Positions 53,573 to 63,540 of a stretch of 64,000 nt of DNA are shown in pieces. The notes beneath the pieces were generated by a model, which ran no database searches, was not told the DNA's origin, and was given only the letters and a program-made list of their open reading frames with translations. Numbering within the stretch: the first letter of the stretch is position 1; the number at the start of each line of letters is the position of its first letter. Location of the stretch: positions 34,088,962-34,152,961 of the forward strand of contig OU862928.1 of NCBI GenBank assembly GCA_917880885.1, given 5' to 3'. A program made the position numbers and the translations under genes. The DNA comes from Limnephilus marmoratus. Taxonomy: Eukaryota > Arthropoda > Insecta > Trichoptera > Limnephilidae.

Positions 53573-56410
53573 TTATTTATTGTTTATTTTTTTTAGAATT
53601 TGGGGTGCTGTGTTGAATAAGTCGAATTCATTGTATGAATTGTTAAAAAAGTGTGAAGCGCGGTTAATGAATGTGTTTTGTTTAGAGTTAGTGTTGCATC
53701 GAGGAGTGTTAAGTGTGTGATTTAGTCTAGTTTGTCTGGTGGGCACTCTTAATTGAATTCTTTCAAGTAATTCCGGGCAATCTATCGCAGAGGTGGCTAT
53801 CTTTTGCAAGAATATTACGTCTGCAGAATTTCTACGATTTTCTAGTGACGAGATTTTGAAAAACGTGGCTGACTCCACATTACTTAGATGAGGACGATAT
53901 CCCCGAAAATCAAGGTATCGTAGAAAACGATTTTGTATTTTCTCAATCCTTTCTATGTATGTTGTGTACCTGGGATTCCAGACTTGAGAAGCGTACTCCA
54001 GAGAACTGCGTACATACGCAAAGTACAGCATTTTCATAGTGTTTACCTTTTTAAAGTGTTTGCAGGTTCTGAGTATGAAGCCAAGTACCTTGGAAGCTTT
54101 TGCAACTATGGATTCGATATGTCGGTCAAAAAGTAATTTCGGGTCTAGCACTACTCCCAGATCTTTGGCCTCCATCATTTTTTTAAGTACTGTGCCGTTA
54201 AGGGAATAATCAAAAGAAATGGGATTTTTGTTTCGGGTAAAGCTGATGACGCCGCATTTTTTAACATTTATTTGAAGGTTGTGTTGTGTACAGTAGCTAT
54301 TTAGGCGATTTAAATCTTCTTGTACGCGAATACAGTCAGTGATACTTGTAACAGGAGAGAATATTTTCATGTCGTCTGCGTATAATAACGTTCTGGAGTA
54401 AAGAAAACATTTTCCAATGTCATTAATGTATATGTTGAAGAGCAATGGTCCCAATAATGACCCTTGGGGTACTCCTGACGGTACGGTTACCCAATTTGAT
54501 TTATAGCCACCGACGACTACTGCTTGGCTGCGATTTTTCAAATACGACGAGAGCCATCTGAGGAGATCTCCGTGTACGCCGATTAGTGAAAGTTTAGTCA
54601 ACAAGACATCATGGATTACTAAATCAAAGGCTTTGCTATAGTCTGTATATATTGCATCTACCTGTACGCGCTGGTCCATATTGTCTTGTAAGATTTCGAC
54701 AAATGCCGTTAGGTTAGTGGTTGTAGATTTTCCTCTCATAAATCCATGTTGATTGTTGTTAAGTGACGATCTCAAGGCTGTAAACATCTGGTCGTACACA
54801 ATTTTTTCGAAAACCTTACTGAAAATGCAGAGCTTTGATATGGGCCTATAATTTTCAACGTCAGATTTTTGGCCGTTCTTGAAAATGGGAGTTACAAATG
54901 CAGTTTTCCAAGTGTTTGGCACAATTCCCTCATTAAGGGAGCGACTAAAAATTATGAATAATGGTTTAGAAAGGCTGCGCGCACATTTGCTTATGAAGAA
55001 AGGGGGAATTTTATCTGGGCCTGCGCCTTTATTGGGATCTAAATTTTCAAGTTGTTTCTGTATGTGATGCTGGTTGATTTCAATATTATGAATGCTAGCA
55101 ATACAGGGCTCACTGGTGTAGTCTGGCAGGATCTGGTTAATCCGAGCATTATTATTGTAGACTGAAGTGAAATATTTAGAGAATAAGTTGCAGATGTCAG
55201 ATCCATTTTCAGCTTTTTCGTCTTTGAACATCATGGTATTCGGAACGCCATGGGATTTGGAGTTTGACTTAATGTAGTTCCATACTTTTTTTGGATCGGA
55301 GGATATATCATGTTCTATTTTAAGTAAGTATTTATTATGGCATTCCCAGTTAAGTTTTTTGTGACGTGATCTTAGTAGAGAGAAAGTGGCATAGTCAGAA
55401 GGATTTTTATATGTCTTGAACTTTTTGAAGTATTTATATTTTTCTGTTGTTAATTTGATGAGGGCAGAGTTATACCATGGCGGGTATTTCGAATTCCTAC
55501 ATAATTTCATAGGAATATGGGCGTCTATAAGATGATTTAATTGTGAGTAGAATTTATTTAATGCTGTGTTCACGTCACCAAACGAAAGTAGCTCGTGCCA
55601 GTTTACATGGTCGAGAGATGTGTTAATTTGGTCGTAATCACCGCGCTTATAGACGTAAGCCCTTCTAGGCTCTTCCACTAGTGGAGCGGGTTCAGAAAAT
55701 AAAACTTCCATTATTAAGGAGGTGTGATGAGGGTCTTCTAAAATTAATGGTTCATCACAAGCAGAGACCGGTATCAGGTCATTACATAGAACGAGGTCAA
55801 GAAAGTGACCGTTGGTATTTGGAATTCCATTACATTGAAACAATCCCGAAAAATGCATGCAGTCAATAAATGATGTACTAACAGGCGATAAGCGATCACT
55901 GGGTATAAATGACGTATTATTGAGAGACTTATTCCATGAAATGTCAGTGAGGTTAAAGTCACCTAGGATAATGAATTTATCTGTGGGAAATTGCAACGTA
56001 AGTGATGAAATTTGTGTGAGGAAGCTTTCCATATTTTCACGATATGTTGGTCCTTTAGGGAGGTAAACACAACATATGTGGAGATTTGTGTGTTTGGATC
56101 CCCTGGATTCTAATGTTATCCAGACGTCCTCAGCTTGTGAGTGCCACCCTGGGCGCTCGCGAGGTACCAGCTCACGACGAACAGCGACTAAGACACCCCC
56201 GCCCAAGCGTTGGCCCGTGCGAGTGTAGTCCCGATCTCGGCGGTGTACATCGTAGCGATCATCAAATAGCTCTTCGTTGCGGATGCCATCAACGAGCCAT
56301 GATTCAGACAGAGCGATTACATCATATTCGTTGGACCGAACAGCCACCAATAACTTGTCAGTTTTAGTGCGTAACCCTCTCACATTTTGGTAATAGATAT
56401 TTAAAGACAT
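53573..56410 (-). CDS. LINE ORF2: APE endonuclease and reverse transcriptase
   Basis: 945 codons, no stop, Met at 56410. APE endonuclease motifs: YQNVRGL (Asn 9), LSESWL (Glu 36), GDFN near 150, and DPHHTSLIM near 230. RT: VTPIFKNGQKSD-NYRPIS, NQHGFMRGKST, YTDYSKAFDLVIH, PSGVPQGSLLGPLLF, LYADDMKIF with Asp 679-680; then KDLGVVLDPKLLF and SQVWNPRY. No RNase H. Sister of the RT at 22162-23829. The order ORF1-ORF2 and the APE-RT architecture place it in the Jockey/CR1 assemblage. With both catalytic domains intact, this copy could still supply enzyme if expressed; its ORF1 looks broken. Confidence 0.96.
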   Translation of the reverse strand: MSLNIYYQNVRGLRTKTDKLLVAVRSNEYDVIALSESWLVDGIRNEELFDDRYDVHRRDRDYTRTGQRLGGGVLVAVRRELVPRERPGWHSQAEDVWITLESRGSKHTNLHICCVYLPKGPTYRENMESFLTQISSLTLQFPTDKFIILGDFNLTDISWNKSLNNTSFIPSDRLSPVSTSFIDCMHFSGLFQCNGIPNTNGHFLDLVLCNDLIPVSACDEPLILEDPHHTSLIMEVLFSEPAPLVEEPRRAYVYKRGDYDQINTSLDHVNWHELLSFGDVNTALNKFYSQLNHLIDAHIPMKLCRNSKYPPWYNSALIKLTTEKYKYFKKFKTYKNPSDYATFSLLRSRHKKLNWECHNKYLLKIEHDISSDPKKVWNYIKSNSKSHGVPNTMMFKDEKAENGSDICNLFSKYFTSVYNNNARINQILPDYTSEPCIASIHNIEINQHHIQKQLENLDPNKGAGPDKIPPFFISKCARSLSKPLFIIFSRSLNEGIVPNTWKTAFVTPIFKNGQKSDVENYRPISKLCIFSKVFEKIVYDQMFTALRSSLNNNQHGFMRGKSTTTNLTAFVEILQDNMDQRVQVDAIYTDYSKAFDLVIHDVLLTKLSLIGVHGDLLRWLSSYLKNRSQAVVVGGYKSNWVTVPSGVPQGSLLGPLLFNIYINDIGKCFLYSRTLLYADDMKIFSPVTSITDCIRVQEDLNRLNSYCTQHNLQINVKKCGVISFTRNKNPISFDYSLNGTVLKKMMEAKDLGVVLDPKLLFDRHIESIVAKASKVLGFILRTCKHFKKVNTMKMLYFAYVRSSLEYASQVWNPRYTTYIERIEKIQNRFLRYLDFRGYRPHLSNVESATFFKISSLENRRNSADVIFLQKIATSAIDCPELLERIQLRVPTRQTRLNHTLNTPRCNTNSKQNTFINRASHFFNNSYNEFDLFNTAPQILKKINNK

Positions 56411-56723
56411 TGGTTAAACCGTGCGAATCTATGATTAAGTGCGGAATTGAAGTGAATTTGTGTCGATGTTCGTATTTTGTTATTGACGGATTTATGTTTA
56501 TTTTTATGAAATTCCCAAAGAATTTTACAATAAATGCTAGAAAATTGTACAAAAGCTAAAAAGTGTGTTAGAATGAATGGAACTAAGAAATGTATTAGAG
56601 TGATTAGATCCATAGGGTAGGCGTGGGGGATAAGGGAGGGAAGGGTACATTCTAAGTGAGAAGAAAATATAAGAATAATTAAAATGAAATTAGTATAAAG
56701 AAATGCAGTAATTTTAAAAGGCC

Positions 56724-57556
56724 TTATCTGGAGGCTTGGCTCAGCTGACGACTTTCTGCATCTACTCTGTTGGGTCCTGTGGCTGGAGGCTCGCGGTCCA
56801 TTTTCTTCAAATCTGCTTCCTTTGAGATAATGATGGGTGCTGACGTCGTATTTCGTCGAGCGTAAATTAAACAGTTTTTTGTCCAGACGAATCTATAACC
56901 TTTTTCTTTGGCGAGAAGCCTTGCGCGGTAGAATAGATGTTTATTCATGCTCGTGAGATGGTCACCTATGTAGACATTTTGCGGGGATCCCGTAAATCCC
57001 AGTTCCGTTGACGTGATCCCTTTGCGGTCTTTTACCGCCTGCAGAAGCTGGTTTTTTAAGCTTCGGCTGGTTAATTTTACAATCACAGATTTTAGGGGTT
57101 TAGTCTTTCCAGTCTCGCCGCCTCTTGGAGCAACTCTCGTTATGAACTCCACGTCCCTTTCACCTAGACTCATATTGCTCAGACTGGCGATTTTTGAGAT
57201 GAGGGTTATTAAATTTTCACCTTTTTTTTCAGGGATACCCCTTATTTCGAGGTTTTGAAGTCTTGCCCATTGGTCTTTTTTATTTGTTTCTTCAATTATG
57301 TTGCGTACTTCCGTTCTCAGGTTCATTACTTCTGCTTCCAAGTTTTCCACTTTTGTAAGGCGTTTTTCAAAATCATCAATCTTTTTTCCAAATGAAGCGA
57401 CCTCCTGGTGGCAGCTGTCAACCGATTTCTGCACCCCTTGTACTCATCATCATAATGTTTCTCGACAGCTGTTATGATTTTTTTACGGTAGCAACACTGC
57501 TCCAAAGCTGAAAAGCGCGGCCAATTTAGCATTTCGCGGCATGTTGCCAACTTCAC
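56724..57556 (-). pseudogene. LINE ORF1, FP-like RNA-binding protein, frameshifted
   Basis: The C-terminal 236 codons (56724-57434) carry a coiled coil (KKIDDFEKRLTKVENLEAEV) followed by the FP-like domain: WARLQNLEIRGIPEKKGENL, RVAPRGGETGKTKP, VIVKLTSRSLKNQLLQAVK, and YRFVWTKNCLIYARRN. That order is known from CR1/Jockey-type ORF1 proteins, named after the baculovirus FP protein. Upstream, the reading continues in another frame to a Met at 57556 (CREMLNWPRF, AVEKHYDDEYKG), with a stop just before the downstream frame opens, so one indel near 57440 probably broke the gene. A natural short ORF1 starting at an internal codon cannot be excluded, but no ATG is present at the frame start. Confidence 0.75.
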
Positions 57557-57600
57557 GTTTATTCATACGTCAACATCAGTCAACTTTGACTTTGGTAAAT

Positions 57601-58262
57601 CTATATTTAGACCTAAAATCTTTTTTCGTGAGTGCCGAAAATGGATCGTACCTTTTTTAACCTTTTCCGTAGCCGTGGTGCACGAATGCCGCGAATACGA
57701 TCAATATTTGCCAAGGCGCCATTCTCATAAAAGTTCGCCATTTCGTCAGTTACAACGCACGGGGTACTGAGTTAACCCTGGTGATCGGGTGGTCTAAATT
57801 CTGACAGCTACTACATCTCCCGTACAGCGACTCGGTAAAATGCATGCGCGCGATTAACCCACCATGGTGAGTAACAATTTTACCTAACCCGGTCTTGCTC
57901 CGAGGTTGTATCTTATTTTGCGATGATGAGTAAGACTGTATGTTTTTAAATTAACTAAATTTAATGTCACTGAAACAGTTATATACAAAAGTTATTCTAA
58001 TGTACGCATTAAAAACCAGTATAACTTTACACAGGCAAACTCGGGCCGATTCACAAGATCTACTATCTACTCTTCATTTTTTATAATATAATTTATCTTT
58101 ATTCAATGAAATTGGCAACATTACAACTAAAAAATTACATGTTCAATGTAGATTACAAATAGATTACATCAGTACAAAAAAAATAATAAATAGAAAGTAA
58201 TGTAAGAACGGTTACACGGAAGTAGGAAGTAGCATAATTTTTTTATTTATTTATTTTATTTA
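57601..58262. other. LINE 5' flank and unclassified DNA
   Basis: 57600-57880 may be the LINE 5' UTR. On the minus strand 58085-58120 reads GCCAATTTCATTGAATAAAG, similar to the end of the LINE at 11826, so a LINE 3' end may lie here. Otherwise nothing recognised; T-rich at 58230-58285. Confidence 0.35.
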
Positions 58263-58275
58263 TTTATTTTTTTTT

Positions 58276-58679
58276 ATTTTTTTTTTACAGTGAATACCGC
58301 ACAAGAATCTCAACTGTTCCCGTCTGGAGCCAGTGAGACTATGGCATCCCCAATTGGGGTATGTTGTGAGGCTGAAGGTAGCGGGGAAGGGAAGGAGGTG
58401 GGGAAGAGGAAGGTTGGGAAGTACCTGGCTATTCAGATCTGGTCACTTAACACGGCTAAAGCCATTTTCAAGCAACGTTTCAATTCTGAATGGTGGTCTT
58501 ACACCAGGGCGATACTGATAGTATTTTCCACTCTGGAACATGCCGCAAATATACTATATATTATTTTAAATGAATTAATTGTGAAAAAACACAAATTAAT
58601 CAAATAAAAGCAAAGGTTCGAACCCGCGACCTCCGGATTGTGAGTCAAGAGTCTTACCCACTGGACTACGGAGGTCGTC
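58276..58679 (-). mobile_element. tRNA-derived SINE, second copy
   Basis: Reverse complement aligns over the whole length with 37935-38351: head with A box TAGTCCAGTGGG and B box GGTTCGAACC, body, and A tail at 58276-58286. Small differences (the B-box flank is shorter, body has scattered substitutions). Flanks are unrelated, so it is an independent insertion. Confidence 0.9.
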
Positions 58680-58681
58680 AA

Positions 58682-58780
58682 ATTAATTCATTCGTCAATT
58701 AATTATACAATATTTTTCAATTCAATTCAATTCAATTCGTCAATCGTCATAAATTCAATTCGTCAATTAATTATACAATA
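58682..58780. repeat. short direct repeats
   Basis: TTCGTCAATTAATTATACAA occurs at about 58691 and 58757, separated by (CAATT)n and GTCAATCGTC. A local microsatellite-like expansion. Confidence 0.75.
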
Positions 58781-58781
58781 C

Positions 58782-59272
58782 TAGCTGGTTCCCGGCATGC
58801 GTTGCTATGCCATTTAATTTAGAAATTGTTTCTCACTGCGTGTCCTTTACCATTCGTCTCGTTCTCCTTCGGCCTTCTCTTCTTCTCCCACGTCCCCTTC
58901 CCCTCTCGCGTTCCCCTCTCCTACACCTTCCCTCTTCTCACTCCTCTCACCCCCTTCCCCATCCCGCAAACCCCCCTCCCGAGTTACCCTCCCGGTTCCC
59001 GTCCACCCCTTCCCGCGAACCCCCTACCCGAGTTCCCCTCCCTCTCCCGTATTCCATACATTCAAACCTGGTACATTCAGTTTTCAAACAGCTCGCATGC
59101 CACCTATAGCAATTTCTTGATACAAATTTTATAATGCCAGAGCTCACCAGTAGTTTTATACAAACCTTGTCCTGACAATAAAGAACACACACAAAAAAGA
59201 ATTATCCAATTTGGTGCAGTAGTTCGGGAGTTATGCGCGTACATACATTTCGGCGATTCATTTTAATTTATA
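58782..59272 (+). repeat. dispersed repeat starting ACTAGCTGGTTCCCGGC
   Basis: Start ACTAGCTGGTTCCCGGCATG, pyrimidine-rich interior (58850-59050), end CCAATTTGGTGCAGTAGTTC-GGGAGTTATGCGCG. Same layout as 14876-15795 (CTAGCTG start, CCAG-GTT-GAGTTAT end). Open frames in the C/T-rich part reflect composition. Confidence 0.6.
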
Positions 59273-59274
59273 TA

Positions 59275-59960
59275 TATTTTTAGTTGTGCATAGCCTGCCT
59301 CACTAGGTGAACCTGTATTGAGGCAGAATTTTTGTAAATTGTTTCTCACAATTTTATCTATGGTTTTTTTATAAATGTATAATGTAGGTTTCTATACAGC
59401 AAAAACTTTATTTTAGTTTGCATTATTGTTTGCATATACACAATACAAAAAATGCAAGGTTATTTATTACTACAATAACAACTGTCAATTATAGGGCGTT
59501 TATGTGAGGGCACCAGTATGGGCTCGGTCATTAGAATATATCCATATTTTAACATATTTTTTAAACTCTTTCTGTGTTTGACTCAGTTTGATGTTTTCTG
59601 GGAGAATGTTGAATATTTTTGTGGCAAAGTATCTAAAGCTACCTTGACCAAAAGTGGAAGATAGCGCTGAAACTTGCAATATGTCTTTGATGGAATTACG
59701 TGTAAATCTTAAGTTTTTTTTTTCGAAAAGCACATGTTTGTTTTTAAAGAGATGTACGAGGATAGTTTTTACATAGATCTGTCGAACATCAAATACTCTC
59801 ATTATTTTGAATATTAGGTAACTGTTTGCAGTTAGAGGAAGTTTGAGAATAATTTTCATAATTGTTTTCTGCGCCTTTTCGACAGGATCTAGAGCTGATG
59901 AAATGCCCCCTCCCCATGCAATGATACCGTACTCAATGATAGATTGGGTGATATTGGGTG
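59275..59960 (-). pseudogene. 5'-truncated LINE: ORF2 C-terminus and 3' UTR
   Basis: Minus strand from 59960: TQSIIEYGIIAWGGGISSAL, PVEKAQKTIMKIILKLPL, IFKIMRVFDVRQIYVKTILV, TFGQGSFRYFATKIFNIL, PENIKLSQTQKEFKKYV, stop at 59500. Same family group as 48185-51139. Frame is open but lacks RT and endonuclease. 3' UTR with hairpin 59296-59325 ends at about 59275, directly beside the repeat 58782-59272. Confidence 0.85.
59296..59325 (-). other. LINE 3' UTR nested stem-loop
   Basis: On the minus strand TGCCTCA pairs with TGAGGCA; inside ATAC, AGGT-TC-ACCT, AG. About 20 bases before the element end. Confidence 0.75.
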
Positions 59961-60640
59961 AGGAGTTGTAAGTTAAGAAAGTTCCTTACAACGCACATTC
60001 CACCAACCTACAACTAAAACGACTTTTGGACAAAGAAATATGCAATACTTATTTATAAAATTATTTAATTTACTCCTCTTGCAATAAAAACCAATTAAAA
60101 AAATAACCGACTTCAAAAGAAGTATTAAGATATGGATTATGGACATGGGAAGGAAGAATATAGATACAATTTTGCGACCTAACAAAGATTAATGCCTGTA
60201 TTGTACTTTCCTTTAGATATAACTTTATAATTTTTCTCATGTAATATTTTAACATATTAATTGTATTTATGAAGGTAGGGGTCTCTACTCCAGCGGGTGT
60301 CCTCTTAGAATATTCAGATGATAGATCAGTTGATTAATTCCGTTTGAACGACATCTTGACCTCTCAGGCCCGTAACGCAGTGTGTTGTATCTGAAAATAT
60401 ACCAATACCATTAGGAATTCTGTATAGTTTTGGAGTTTTAAATTTTTTATTTTTCATGCCTGAGCGTAGTACTGCGTGCGGTGGTTTATCTCCTTCTCCA
60501 TCGCACAAACTTTATTTGCGCATCGCAAGCAGTACGCAAAATCAACTCTTCTCATAATACAATGAAAACTATTTAAAAATTTATTTTTAAATCTTCTGAT
60601 TTTGGACAATCTTGAGGTAAGAAAAAGTGTTACGTATAGA
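59961..60640. other. no gene assigned
   Basis: Two open minus-strand frames (60070-60255 and 60326-60508) have no recognisable motif; an acceptor-like TATATTTTCAG on the minus strand near 60400 is not supported by a coding pattern. Confidence 0.35.
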
Positions 60641-60649
60641 TTGTGTTGT

Positions 60650-61070
60650 TTTTTTTTTACTTTTCAACACAGGAGGTCCCAAAGAAAACAATTTCCCTCT
60701 TGGCCGTCGTCATCTTTAGCGACGCTGTGTGGACGATCTTTTCAGGGAAAAAAAGGAGGGGAAGTTCTAGGATTGAAAACGGTATGAGGGCAGGAATCTG
60801 GGGCAGTGTGTCCAAGAGTATGCATGAATCCATTCCTCCCACTGCCGGTGCACGGCCGCAAAAGGTATCCCTCAACCAGTCTTTCCTGATCTGGCCCACC
60901 ACCGGGTGCAAATGCATCCGTCGCCGAGACCTAGACAAACCTTACCCCACGAACCCGGGAACCCCTGCTAAGTCACCAAACGTAGCGAACCGCTTGGGGT
61001 GACCTACGGCAGGGGTGTTGGTTATCCAATAATTCCACACCCGCCTCTCAAATTATTAGTTTTTGGTTAT
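60650..61070 (+). repeat. dispersed repeat A, longest uninterrupted copy
   Basis: AGGAGGTCCCAAAGAAAAC ... GTGTTGGTTATCCAATAATT; co-linear with the copies at 13395 (minus), 18528 (minus) and 37835. Shares CATCTTT-G-CTGTGTGGA, GATCTTTTCAGGGAAA, GCAGTGTGTCCAAGAG and ACCAAACGTAGCGAACCGC blocks. No coding logic; class unknown. Confidence 0.75.
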
Positions 61071-61333
61071 CGACGCTCACCCTTTCTGTCTCACTTGGAA
61101 AGATTAACTCAAATCTAGGCAATGTTCGAATTATTGTATTATTCTGTTTACATCTCATTCTTGAACATCTTAGTTGAGTGTTCTTGTAGAGATGAAACTC
61201 CTTTACTAATACATAGATTTACCTAAAAGTGGTTTGGGTTTTAAAGTTCAGCTTTCTAATAATTTGAGTATTTCTGAAGGTCACCTGAAATATCTAAAAA
61301 TTATAGTGAAGCATATTGTACTTAATATCATAC

Positions 61334-61537
61334 CTTTTAATGATGAGATTTTTGACCCGCTTCTTCCAGACCAAAACAAAGAAGATGAACACGCCCAGCA
61401 AAAGAATATTTACGAGTCTTAATAGATGAAGGATGTCAAAAAACCAGAAATGGGAGGTATTTCCGAAGAAGAATCTTATTGCTTCTAATATCCAACTCAT
61501 TCCCATGAAGATGAACAGTTTGAGACATACGAAGAAG
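61334..61537 (-). CDS. Methuselah-like GPCR, exon with TM6-TM7
   Basis: Minus-strand exon with TTGATTTCAG acceptor and AAAAG|GTATGA donor. Encodes FFVCLKLFIFMGMSWILEAI, then FWFFDILHLLRLVNILLLGV and FIFFVLVWKKRVKNLIIK: transmembrane helix 6 (LKLFIxMGxSWIxE), a short loop, helix 7 (DI...GVFIF), then the basic KKRV cytosolic tail start, as in the insect Methuselah-like class B receptor group. It completes the split codon (AG+C, Ser) of the exon at 62271-62442. If the donor is not used the frame ends at a TAG at 61294 after KRYDIKYNMLHYNF, so this may be the last exon. Plasma-membrane receptor; ligand unknown. Confidence 0.75.
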
Positions 61538-61560
61538 CTGAAATCAATTTTTTTTAAACT

Positions 61561-61752
61561 TTATTAGTAAAACCTCAAATTGTAATATTTAATTAAATGA
61601 AGACAATATTAGCGATAAGACAATATTAGCAATATGCTGGGTTCAAGCCCCAGAGGTGCCAATATCTTTTTCTGATTTTTCTGTTTCCAGATTTTCGATT
61701 GAGTTTCGCTAAAACTGTCTTCATTTAATTAAATATTAGAATTTGAGGTTTT
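61561..61752. mobile_element. inverted-repeat element with SINE-like tail
   Basis: Arms 61569-61615 and 61706-61752 are near-perfect reverse complements (about 47 bp, ACCTCAAATT start, ATTTAATTAAATGAAGACA core). Between them a B-box-like GGGTTCAAGCCCC (about 61650). The right half (CAGATTTTCGATTGAGTTTCGC) recurs at 62067-62138. It lies in the GPCR intron, only 24 bp from the acceptor. Confidence 0.7.
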
Positions 61753-61979
61753 TCTCATAAATATAAATAATTAAAATAATCACCCTAGACTTGCAGAAAA
61801 GTCAATAGATGTCATGGATATAAATTTATCCAGATACTATCTAGATAACATTTAGTTCGGGTTTGAATCTTGCAATCATATACCTACATAAAGACGGCAG
61901 CCAATAAAATATGCGATAAGAAAAATGAAGATAATATGGGTGGTTCTTAGTAGAAGAATGATACAGTTAAAAATAACCA

Positions 61980-62138
61980 AATTGGATATCGACACCTTGG
62001 CACAGCGCATTTGCTCGGAAAGCGAAATATCCTGAGTTTGCGTCCCAGTTGCAGTGGTGCAAATATCTTTTTCTGATTTTTCTTTTTCCAGATTTTCGAT
62101 TGAGTTTCGCTAATATTGTCTTCATTTAATTAAATATG
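61980..62138 (+). repeat. possible tRNA-derived SINE piece
   Basis: A-box-like TGGCACAGCGCATTTG (about 61998), degenerate B-box-like GAGTTTGCGTCCCA, then the CAGATTTTCGATTGAGTTTCGC tail shared with 61690-61738. In the GPCR intron. Confidence 0.5.
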
Positions 62139-62270
62139 ATATCAAATTGATAAATTAATAAATGAAAAACTGGAGCATAATAAGAAATGAGTCACAGGTT
62201 GAGATTTTTGTTTTATTATTGCGGAAGGTTTACTAAGTATTTTAATACTACTTAAAATAATTATTTTTAC

Positions 62271-62442
62271 CTCTGCTCTTTGTTGGTGGACTGGTCATTC
62301 CTTGCGTTTCCCGCGATGTTCAGTATTGCGGTTTCACGCTTTGTCATTAGGATCTTGTAGCTGGTAATGCCGAACATGAGTAAGTTAAAAACCAAAATAA
62401 TTAATACTGGTGAGTAGAGATACACCAACTTAGATTTCCAAT
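62271..62442 (-). CDS. Methuselah-like GPCR, exon with TM5
   Basis: 172-bp minus-strand exon: acceptor TTGCTTTCAG, donor CAGAG|GTAAAA. Encodes WKSKLVYLYSPVLIILVFNL, LMFGITSYKILMTKRETAIL, then a polar loop to KEQ. This is helix 5 of Methuselah-like receptors (YLYxPxLIxLxFNxxxF) with the conserved KRE at the start of the third cytosolic loop. It begins and ends inside codons and joins the 61334-61537 exon in phase, which strongly supports a real gene. Helices 1-4 and the ectodomain exons must lie to the right, beyond the repeat-rich 62.5-64 kb or outside the window. No stop or frameshift. Confidence 0.75.
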
Positions 62443-62499
62443 CTGAAAGCAATAAATATTTATTAGCTTATGCCCGTTGCAGGCAACTAACGGGTTAAA

Positions 62500-63060
62500 A
62501 CACTAAGCAATTTGACGTTTGAACGTGGACGAAGCGAAGAGCGCGTGTTTGATTAAATATACGAAGAAAAAAACGATGTTTGAATGCGGATGATGCGAGG
62601 GGTGTGCGCCTACAAAGGGCACAGATAGTCGACCGCTCAATTTTGTACAGCCGCTTTGGGGCAGCTTCGGTCGCCCGGTTCAAGGCGTTCAGTACGGGCC
62701 TTCTCTCGCAAAAGGTGGCAAAGGAGCTTCCTGCTCAATTTTTCACTGCGCCATTCGGGTTGTGCAGGTCGATATGTGTAATTTGATACCCGTAACACAT
62801 AACTTCCTGTCGCAAAGAAGATTCCTACCATCGAGCCACTTTGGTCGCCGAAACTTTTAAAACGGCCCTGGGAGCTTACCGCTCAATTTCACAGGGCGTT
62901 CAGTATTTCATTCAATTTTATTTAGAAAAACCAAAAGAGCCTTATCTCGATAAAAGGGGTCTAGGAGTTTACCGCTCAATTTTTTCACTCAGTGCTTCGG
63001 ATTGTGCAGTTTGTGACGCGTAATTTGATATCCATCTCGGGTACCGTAAGATTCCACGAA
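62500..63060. repeat. diverged tandem units in the GPCR upstream intron
   Basis: ACCGCTCAATTT-type block occurs at 62632, 62730, 62878 and 62971, mostly preceded by GGGAGCTT-like sequence; the blocks GGCGTTCAGTA, GCCTT-TCTCG-AAAAGG and TGTGTAATTTGATACCC / GCGTAATTTGATATCC recur in order, so two units of roughly 240 bp are present. A separate phrase, GTTTGAA-GTGGATGAAGCGA, occurs at 62514, 62577 and 63544. Confidence 0.65.
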
Positions 63061-63219
63061 TTAAATATTTATAGAAAAATAGTTCCTACTTTCAATACCC
63101 TTACCCACTGAGTACATCAATCTATTCTGATGCACAATATCCGAACAGGATAATAGTTAGTAATTTAAATTTATCAGAAAATATGAAAATTTGGTTTTCG
63201 AAAATGAACGTTTTTTTGA

Positions 63220-63540
63220 TAACGGAAATGATTTTAAATATATTTTGTTATTTTTTTTTTTAAATTTAAAATAATTTTAATTGTTAAATTTTTGGATTTT
63301 GAAATTTTTGGATTATAAAATTTTTAGGATTTTGAAATTTTTTTAATTTTGAAAATTTTTGAAATTAAAATTTTTTGGATTTTGAATTTTTTTTTGGTTT
63401 TTGAAATTAAAAATTTTTTGGATATTGAAATTTTTTGGATTTTGAAATTTTTTTTGGATTTTGAGAGTAAAATTTTTTGGATTTCGAAAAATTTTTTTTT
63501 TTAATTTTGTTTTTTTTGTATTTTGCAATTTATGAGTAAA
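63220..63540. repeat. low-complexity TTTTGGATTTTGAAA repeats
   Basis: Imperfect repeats of GGATTTTGAAATTTTTTT-like units of about 16-20 bp. The open minus-strand frame here (NPKNF repeats) is a by-product. Confidence 0.9.

Larger units (their letters stand above)
53297..57600 (-). mobile_element. near full-length LINE with ORF1 and ORF2
   Basis: Minus strand: 5' region, FP-type ORF1 (frameshifted), about 310 bp spacer, intact ORF2, 3' UTR with GAAAACC/GGTTTTC pairing (53339-53415), and a (TAAAA)n tail at 53302-53338. The 5' end is not defined; it could extend to about 57880. Confidence 0.85.

Noticed and set aside
60326..60508. Small gene on the minus strand
   Set aside because: No recognisable motif; the acceptor-like site inside does not improve the reading.
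61640..61670. Second tRNA-like B box (GGGTTCAAGCCCC)
   Set aside because: No A box at the right distance and no cloverleaf; lies inside an inverted-repeat element.
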